From: Terriglobia bacterium
Lineage (GTDB): Bacteria > Acidobacteriota > Terriglobia > Terriglobales > Acidobacteriaceae
DNA: 64,000 nt
NCBI GenBank assembly: GCA_020073215.1
Contig: JAIQFO010000010.1
Span: 1 to 64,000, forward strand
Direction of reading: 5' to 3'
Shown here: positions 58,779-64,000 of the stretch, piece by piece
Layout: each line of letters opens with the position of its first letter
How positions within the stretch are numbered: the first letter of the stretch is position 1
Notes under the pieces: model-generated
The model's database searches: none
What the model was told of the DNA's origin: nothing
Seen by the model: only the letters and a program-made list of their open reading frames with translations
Position numbers and translations under genes: made by a program

Positions 58779-59702
58779 TCAATCTGGATCGGTCCAGGCG
58801 TGTTCCAGTCCTTTGACCAGCTCCCACATTGCGCGATTGAGGGGCGTGGGGACGCCGAGTTGATCACCCCAGCGAACAATCGCCCCGTTCATGAAATCGA
58901 CCTCGGTTGGACGCTTGGCCAGCACATCCTGCAGCATGCTGGCGCGATGTTTGCCAGGTGCGTTCGCGCCCTTTTGCACCATGTGCCGGGGATCTCCATG
59001 CAACTCGATGCTCATCGCTTTCGCTACGGCTTCACCTTCCGCAATCAGATCCTCAAACAGTTTTCCAGTCGCGGGGAAACGTGTTGCCGCTCCGTGATGA
59101 AGCTGGGTCAGCGCGCCCACCGGATTCGTCGAGGCATTGAAGATGAGCTTGGTCCATTGCGCCCCGCGGGCATCGGCCAGGGCGATCGTGTTCATGCCCG
59201 CCCGCGACATCAGGCCGGCAAGCTCTTCCACTTTGTTCATCGGCGTCCGGGTCGGCTCGAACGGCCCAATCCAGGTATCGCCCTTGATGTCGTACCCGAT
59301 GTGTCCGGGAGCAATCGGATGACCCGCCGGAAATGTCGTGCCTCGAATCACGTACTTCACATGCTCCGCGAGAATCTCTTCATTCCCCACCCCGTTCTGG
59401 ACGGAACACACCGCCGAGGCATCCCCAAAAGCATGAGCCGTTTGCGCAATGGCGTGGCGGGTGTGAATGGCTTTGGTAGCTACGATTCCATAGTCGCACC
59501 GCGGCAACTCCCCGGGATCGCTGGTGGCATTGACCTTGGCCGTGAACTCAGCCGCGCCAGAGAGTTTCAAACCATTCCTGCGAATCGCATCGGTATGATC
59601 TTTCCAGACATCGTAGGCCCAGACCTCCGCCTCTCCGGCTTTGGCCAGGTGCGCCGCGAACAGGCTTCCTACCGCTCCGCATCCTACGATGCAAATCCTC
59701 AT
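58779..59702 (-). CDS. Ketopantoate reductase-family protein (PanE/ApbA-like), paralogue 1
   Basis: A 307-residue protein with Rossmann motif MRICIVGCGAVGSLFAAHLAKAG, VQNGVGNEEILAEHV, and the C-terminal helical domain around the catalytic-Lys region (QWTKLIFNASTNPVGALTQL) and RASMLQDVLAKRPTEVDFMNGAIV. PanE reduces 2-oxopantoate, but many paralogues act on other 2-oxo acids; operon context with peptidases suggests the latter. GAGGAG precedes the ATG. A second copy begins the operon. Confidence 0.88.
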   Translation of the reverse strand: MRICIVGCGAVGSLFAAHLAKAGEAEVWAYDVWKDHTDAIRRNGLKLSGAAEFTAKVNATSDPGELPRCDYGIVATKAIHTRHAIAQTAHAFGDASAVCSVQNGVGNEEILAEHVKYVIRGTTFPAGHPIAPGHIGYDIKGDTWIGPFEPTRTPMNKVEELAGLMSRAGMNTIALADARGAQWTKLIFNASTNPVGALTQLHHGAATRFPATGKLFEDLIAEGEAVAKAMSIELHGDPRHMVQKGANAPGKHRASMLQDVLAKRPTEVDFMNGAIVRWGDQLGVPTPLNRAMWELVKGLEHAWTDPD

Positions 59703-59732
59703 GCGAAAAGCTCCTCTTCGTCTTCGTCCCTT

Positions 59733-60905
59733 TCACGCGCTTACGGTTTCAGGAGTCTCCTGCCCGGCAAAGAAACGCCACGGGACATCCGCCAGGCACT
59801 CGCCTTCTGTTTTGCCAACGCGATACGTGTCCTGCGTGTAGAGACAGACCTTGCCGTCAAGATCCACAACCTGCGGGTGGAGGGAGAAGATCATGTTCTC
59901 CTCGAGCGGGACGTCGGTGTTAGCGCCGATCGCGGGATATTCGAGCATGGTGGTGCCGATGGAGTGTCCCGACAGGTGTCCCAACGCGAAGCCGTGCTTC
60001 CCAAAAGTCTCGGCTACCGCGCGATGTACATTGCTGGCCAATTCGCCCGCATTCATAGCCTTGCGAGCCTTTTCGAGGGCCAGGGGGTAGGCGTCTGCCA
60101 TCTTTTGCGTGGTCGCGCTGGGCTTGCCTTGCAGCAAGGGGCGTGAAAACTCCACCCAGTATCCGCCGGCTCCGGTTACTTCGAGGGAGTACAGCAGGAG
60201 GTCGTTCGCTTCGACCACTCGATGACCAGGAACCTTGAAGAATGCGTCCGCCTGGCCGTGCTCACCCGAGAGGAGAATATTCATCATGCGCGGACCAGCG
60301 CCCCGGGCGAAAAACCGTTCGACCGCAGGCGCCATGATTTGCGCCTCGGTCTTGCCCGCTTGGTAGGCCCCAACCAGCGCCCAGAATCCGTCGAGAATAA
60401 TGTCCATCGCGTCGCGCACTTCCGCGAGTTCTTCTGCGCTCTTGACGGCGCGAGCCAGGTCGAACTGCTTGTCGAATGGAACCAGTTCCACCGATCCGCG
60501 AGCGAGTTCCCGGTAATCGCGCACGGCCATCACAAAATCCATGCCGTAAACGCCTAGTCGCTTCCATCGCCGTTCGATGGCCTTGTCCCGAATCCATTGG
60601 CCGGGGGAGTCGGGCCATACCTGGTCCCTCACCCACGGCTTGCCTTTGTCGCCAATCCAGCGTGCCTCTCGTGGAAACACCAGTGTGGGTTCGCCCTCCA
60701 GCGGAAACAAGACGTACACATAGCGATGGACGATTTCAAACCCCGACATATAGAGAACCGCGCCTTCGAAACCTGCATATTGGTTTCCGCACACGAGCAG
60801 CGCGTCCAGGCCATCCTTCTCCATGCGCGACCGGACGTTCTTGTACCGCAGTTCAATTTCTTGCTTGCTTGGCAAATGCGACCTCGGGGGCCAATCGGCC
60901 GTCAT
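59733..60905 (-). CDS. M24-fold (Xaa-Pro peptidase/creatinase-like) protein without metal ligands
   Basis: A 390-residue creatinase-fold protein. The metal-binding residues of M24 peptidases are mostly replaced: the first Asp region reads LLLYSLEVTGAGGYWVEFSRP (no Asp at either site), the first Glu site reads MIFSLHPQVV and the second reads CLYTQDTYRV; only the His region SGHSIGTTMLEYP is kept. It is therefore probably a metal-independent amidohydrolase like creatinase, or a non-catalytic partner. ATG 60905 overlaps the M20 stop codon as ATGA, indicating coupled translation. Confidence 0.82.
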   Translation of the reverse strand: MTADWPPRSHLPSKQEIELRYKNVRSRMEKDGLDALLVCGNQYAGFEGAVLYMSGFEIVHRYVYVLFPLEGEPTLVFPREARWIGDKGKPWVRDQVWPDSPGQWIRDKAIERRWKRLGVYGMDFVMAVRDYRELARGSVELVPFDKQFDLARAVKSAEELAEVRDAMDIILDGFWALVGAYQAGKTEAQIMAPAVERFFARGAGPRMMNILLSGEHGQADAFFKVPGHRVVEANDLLLYSLEVTGAGGYWVEFSRPLLQGKPSATTQKMADAYPLALEKARKAMNAGELASNVHRAVAETFGKHGFALGHLSGHSIGTTMLEYPAIGANTDVPLEENMIFSLHPQVVDLDGKVCLYTQDTYRVGKTEGECLADVPWRFFAGQETPETVSA

Positions 60906-62176
60906 GAATCGATTCCGCAAAGTTCCGCGGCAGTCAGTGCATAAATCCTGGTGATGTCGACCAGCGTCTGAATCTTTACCTTCTCGCCTTCTTTGTCCCG
61001 GGGACCGCTGGAAGGCCCGTAGTTCACCGTTTCAACGCCGTAACGACTGAGCACGCTCGCATCCGAACACCAGGTAACCACCTCGCGCTCGGGAGGCTTG
61101 CCCATGATCCGTTCATGATTCGCATCGATAGCACGGATCATTTCGTGCCGCTCGTCGATTCGAGCGCCCGGAACGGAAACGTAGGTTTCAAACTCCAGCC
61201 CCCAGTCCGGATGCTGCTTCTCCAATTCCAGAAACAGGCTTTGTACTTCCCGGCGCGCGTCGCTCATGGAAATTGTCGGCGGGACGCGCACATCCAGGAA
61301 CAGGTCCGTCTTTTCCGGCGTGCGACTCGCGCGCCAGGCGTGGCCGCCGCGAATCCCGCCCAGGTTGACGATCGCCTTCTTCCCTCCATAGGACGCCTTG
61401 CTTTCCCAGCCAGCGATCCATTTCAGAATCGGCTCCATCAGCGCATGCATCCGGCGAATGGAGTTCATCTCTTCCCGGCCTTCACAGAACGCGGTGTGTA
61501 CGTAGATACCGATGCACGAGATACGAACCCACATGGATCCGAAGTGCTCGAGGACGAGGTGCATATCCGTGGGCTCCCCGAGAATGCACATATCCGGCAG
61601 GATTCCGTGGTTCACCAAATAGTGGGTGCCGAAACCGTAGCCGCGATATTCCTTACCCTTGAACTCGCCCCACTGCGTCTTTTCGATTTCACCGGCGACT
61701 GCCGCAATGATTACATCGCCCTTCAGCCGGACGCCCGCTCTCTGCAATGCTTTCACTGCATGCGTGTAGCAGACCAGGGCTCCCTTCATGTTGTAGATTC
61801 CGAGTCCGTAGATGAATCCATTCTTGACCACCGCGTTCGGCTTGTAGCCGAGGCCGGTCAGGAAATCTTCGCGGCCGGTGTTCGACGTATCCATGTGGCC
61901 GTTAAACATGAGGTTCTTTCCGCCACCGCCGCCGAGCCAACGCCCCACCACGTTCGCGCGACTGTCTTCCACCTCCTGCCACGTGACCTGCAAGCCGATC
62001 TGCTCGAGCGCACTCCGCATGTACTGCGCCATCTGCAGTTCTTCGCCGGTGGGGCTGGGGATGTTGATCACGTCGCACGCCATCGCGACGATCTCCTCTT
62101 CCTTCACCTCGGCAAGAACCTTTTTGACCAGCTTCGCGTCCAGGCTCGAGCTTGGTTCTTTGTTCACTGTGGGCAA
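60902..62176 (-). CDS. M20-family metallopeptidase/deacylase
   Basis: A 424-residue protein of the ArgE/DapE/M20 family: metal His in MFNGHMDTSNTG, catalytic-Glu region AAVAGEIEKTQWG, Glu ligand in CILGEPTDM, dimerisation domain around RISCIGIYVHTAF, and VTWCSDASVLSRYGVETVNYGPS. The bridging Asp position reads IYNMKGAL (Asn). I start at TTG 62176, with GAAGG upstream; an ATG at 62245 would overlap the preceding gene by 43 bp. Coupled to the M24-fold gene behind it. Substrate probably an N-acyl or amide compound. Confidence 0.82.
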   Translation of the reverse strand: MPTVNKEPSSSLDAKLVKKVLAEVKEEEIVAMACDVINIPSPTGEELQMAQYMRSALEQIGLQVTWQEVEDSRANVVGRWLGGGGGKNLMFNGHMDTSNTGREDFLTGLGYKPNAVVKNGFIYGLGIYNMKGALVCYTHAVKALQRAGVRLKGDVIIAAVAGEIEKTQWGEFKGKEYRGYGFGTHYLVNHGILPDMCILGEPTDMHLVLEHFGSMWVRISCIGIYVHTAFCEGREEMNSIRRMHALMEPILKWIAGWESKASYGGKKAIVNLGGIRGGHAWRASRTPEKTDLFLDVRVPPTISMSDARREVQSLFLELEKQHPDWGLEFETYVSVPGARIDERHEMIRAIDANHERIMGKPPEREVVTWCSDASVLSRYGVETVNYGPSSGPRDKEGEKVKIQTLVDITRIYALTAAELCGIDS

Positions 62177-62202
62177 GACTCTACCTTCACTTTTCCTAAT
62201 GC

Positions 62203-63390
62203 TCAATGTTTGTAGGCCAGGCGAAAATCGTCTGGATCGGAGCAAAGCTTTTCGTTGCCGCCGGCGGTGATGTAGAAGTTGTCTTCCAGGCGCAAGCCGC
62301 CGCCGCCGGGCCAGTAGATTCCGGGCTCGATGGCCAGCACCATTCCTTTTTTCATCGTGCCCGTGCCCGCCTGGTGTGCGTACGGGGGCTCATGCGCCCG
62401 CGCTCCAACCCCATGACAGATGGGATGGGAGGGCTGTCCGGGATAGCCGCCTTCCGCAATACGAGCGCGGACCAGGCGGTCCAACTCCGGGAAGCTGGCA
62501 CCATCCCGCGAGAACGCTACCGCCGCGTTGAACACCTTCAACAACAAATCCAACAGCTTCTGATACACCGGAGTGAGTTCGCCCGGACAAGCATTCTTGG
62601 TCAGGTCGGTCCAGTAGCCGTCGGCGCACACCCATATTTCAAACAGTGTCGGCTCATTCTTCTGAATCGGGCGATCCCCGGTGGCGGTAAAGGTCGCAAT
62701 CCCTTTCCCCGACCATACGAGCGTGAACGCACGCGCCATCTCGACCTTGCCTTTGTAGCCCACGCCCAGACCATGGACGAAGCCCTCGTACATGCCGCCG
62801 ACTTCACTTTCCTTCATGCCCGGCTTCATGTGTTCGCGCGTATAGTCCATGGCCAGCGCCGCCAGTTCGTTCGCCAAGCGCATGCGCTCAATTTCCTGGG
62901 GAGTCTTGATGGCCCGGGCTTCGCTCAGCAGAGGAGTAGCGTCCACCACCTGCCCGGAAACCTCGCGGAAGGCGTCGAAAAAAAACTGCGTCGGGGTGGT
63001 TGGCTCGCCGACCATGCGATCGGCACTCTGAGTTCCCATGTTGAGTTCGACCGCCACTTTATCCGTCAAGCCACGGCTCTTCAGAACGTCGAGAGCAAGG
63101 TCGAGCGACCGGAAGTACGGCGGACGGGGATCTCGCTCGTCATATCCTTTGAACAAGAGCAGGTTCTTGGTCCAGGAGTTGCGCTGCGCATCCGCCAGCT
63201 GGGGTTCCAGCACGATGAGGGTCGGGTCTCCCTCACGCGGAAACACGACCGCGTCGTAGCCCTTCATACACCAGTAGTTCGTGAGGTAAAGAACGTTGTC
63301 GGGCGCGCGGACGACGAGCGCGCTGACGTCCTGTTCCTTCATCATGCCACGTACCCGATTCAGCTTCGACTCATCGATTGGCCACGCCAT
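62203..63390 (-). CDS. M24-family aminopeptidase (Xaa-Pro peptidase-like)
   Basis: A 395-residue M24 peptidase with most metal ligands present: EIWVCADGYWTDLTKN (second Asp kept, first Asp replaced by Glu), ICHGVGARAHEPPY (His), VLAIEPGIYW (Glu) and LRLEDNFYIT (Glu). It would remove N-terminal residues next to Pro or cleave a related amide. ATG 63390 has GGAGA upstream; an earlier in-frame start at 63414 adds 8 residues. It lies in the operon between the second ketopantoate-reductase gene and the M20 gene. Confidence 0.87.
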   Translation of the reverse strand: MAWPIDESKLNRVRGMMKEQDVSALVVRAPDNVLYLTNYWCMKGYDAVVFPREGDPTLIVLEPQLADAQRNSWTKNLLLFKGYDERDPRPPYFRSLDLALDVLKSRGLTDKVAVELNMGTQSADRMVGEPTTPTQFFFDAFREVSGQVVDATPLLSEARAIKTPQEIERMRLANELAALAMDYTREHMKPGMKESEVGGMYEGFVHGLGVGYKGKVEMARAFTLVWSGKGIATFTATGDRPIQKNEPTLFEIWVCADGYWTDLTKNACPGELTPVYQKLLDLLLKVFNAAVAFSRDGASFPELDRLVRARIAEGGYPGQPSHPICHGVGARAHEPPYAHQAGTGTMKKGMVLAIEPGIYWPGGGGLRLEDNFYITAGGNEKLCSDPDDFRLAYKH

Positions 63391-63429
63391 AATTGTCTCC
63401 GCGCCCACACACACGGCGCCGCTCGCAAA

Positions 63430-64000
63430 TCAGTTCTTTCCAGCGTTCTCGTGCGCGACCACCGGCTGGTTCTCGTCCTTGAAGGTCCAACCAGCCTCCT
63501 TCCCTCGAATCAGGCGATAAATTGCCGCGTGTAAGGGGGCCGGCACACCCGCGCGCTCTGCCTCGCGTGCAATCGCGCCGCTGAGGAAATCCGCCTCGGT
63601 GCGCGACTGCTGGCGCACATCGGTCAGCATCGACGTTGGATGATTTGTCATTGCGCCAATCTTGTTCATCTCCCAGGGGTCGTCGTGGAGCTCGATCCCG
63701 GCCGCCGCGGCCACTCGCTTTCCTTCATCCATCAACGCGTGCAGCAAGTGTCCCAGGTCGGCGAACTCCTTCTCCGCCGCAAAATGGGGTGAATGCGGAA
63801 GCCCGGTCAGCGCCGACACGCCATTGACCGACGCGTTGAAAATGAGCTTCGACCATTGCGCCGGACGCGCGTCCTGGAGCGCCTCCGCTTTCAGTCCACT
63901 CTTCACCAGCAAGTCCGCAGCTTCCTCCACCACGGCGAATGGTGTCTGCCGTGGTTCAAAGGGTCCAAGCCATGTGGCCGTGTTCAGTTCGTATTGGACG
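63430..64000 (-). CDS. Ketopantoate reductase-family protein, paralogue 2 (5'-truncated by window)
   Basis: The C-terminal 190 residues of a second PanE/ApbA-like protein; the frame is open to the window edge (NTATWLGPFEPRQTPFA just inside it, matching DTWIGPFEPTRTPM of paralogue 1). It has QWSKLIFNASVNGVSALTGL, HDDPWEMNKIGAM, and SMLTDVRQQSRTEADFLSGAIARE. It is the most upstream gene visible of the minus-strand operon. True start is beyond the window. Confidence 0.87.
   Translation of the reverse strand, partial: VQYELNTATWLGPFEPRQTPFAVVEEAADLLVKSGLKAEALQDARPAQWSKLIFNASVNGVSALTGLPHSPHFAAEKEFADLGHLLHALMDEGKRVAAAAGIELHDDPWEMNKIGAMTNHPTSMLTDVRQQSRTEADFLSGAIAREAERAGVPAPLHAAIYRLIRGKEAGWTFKDENQPVVAHENAGKN

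Noticed and set aside
58746-60146. A 466-codon plus-strand open frame opposite the ketopantoate-reductase and M24-like genes
   Set aside because: Spans two well-supported genes on the other strand and shows no domain or ribosome site.
62206-63534. A 442-codon plus-strand open frame opposite the M24 peptidase gene
   Set aside because: Antisense shadow; the minus-strand protein has metal-site motifs.

Overview
The window looks like part of an Acidobacteriota chromosome (Terriglobia-like), inferred from gene content and not from a marker gene: two very long Oar-type TonB-dependent receptors with an N-terminal carboxypeptidase-regulatory-like domain, many strong GGAGG Shine-Dalgarno sites, GC-rich codons, scattered small secreted proteins and GC-rich dispersed hairpin repeats. 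I see no rRNA, tRNA, CRISPR array, insertion sequence or prophage gene. Both ends cut through a gene (a C45-family hydrolase on the left, a ketopantoate-reductase-like gene on the right).

Layout. 1-6.8 kb: unrelated housekeeping and accessory genes (C45 hydrolase, RsbRD-like domain, CYTH phosphatase, XdhC, zinc alcohol dehydrogenase, a secreted protein, an orphan nuoB). 6.9-10.6 kb: TonB-dependent receptor plus small genes. 11.2-26.3 kb: an NhaR-like LysR regulator, then a 14-kb run of plus-strand genes with a stress or dormancy flavour: M48 lipoprotein protease, exported rubrerythrin, DUF2231 membrane protein, short hibernation factor, degenerate receiver, Rnk-like factor (apparently frameshifted), P-type cation ATPase, PGPGW-like protein, glutamate dehydrogenase, and two paralogous PEP/pyruvate-binding-domain proteins, the second carrying a GAF-like N-terminus and a C-terminal nucleotidyltransferase domain. 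26.3-27.1 kb: metallophosphoesterase.

27.5-36.3 kb (minus strand): a membrane electron-transfer operon (four-repeat tetraheme cytochrome c, CuA-type cupredoxin, four-cluster ferredoxin with a Tat-like signal, NrfD fused to an Ig-like domain, diheme cytochrome c). It lies directly behind its likely controllers, a membrane histidine kinase and an NtrC-type sigma-54 activator. The DNA supports a cascade: a CRP/FNR-type box before the kinase gene, a 17-bp palindrome about 100 bp before a good -24/-12 promoter in front of the operon, and a second copy of that palindrome inside the operon.

37-40.6 kb: second TonB receptor with a clear sigma-70-type promoter. 40.7-54.1 kb: an inositol/aminocyclitol-type catabolic cluster (zinc dehydrogenase, IolE-like, APC permease, IolG-like, transaldolase family, inosamine-type aminotransferase, a second Gfo/Idh/MocA, LacI regulator, IolD, IolB, aldo/keto reductase) with no recognisable iolC, iolJ or iolA. 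54.3-57.7 kb: quinone-oxidoreductase-like, FAH-family and homocitrate/isopropylmalate-synthase-family genes. 57.7-64 kb (minus): an apparent operon of two ketopantoate-reductase paralogues, two M24-fold proteins (one without the metal ligands), an M20 peptidase and an LLM flavin oxidoreductase, whose joint pathway I cannot name.

The two most promising candidates for something undescribed are the PPDK-like/nucleotidyltransferase pair (21.3-26.3 kb) and the sigma-54-controlled NrfD/cupredoxin/tetraheme module (27.5-36.3 kb), which has no recognisable catalytic subunit.
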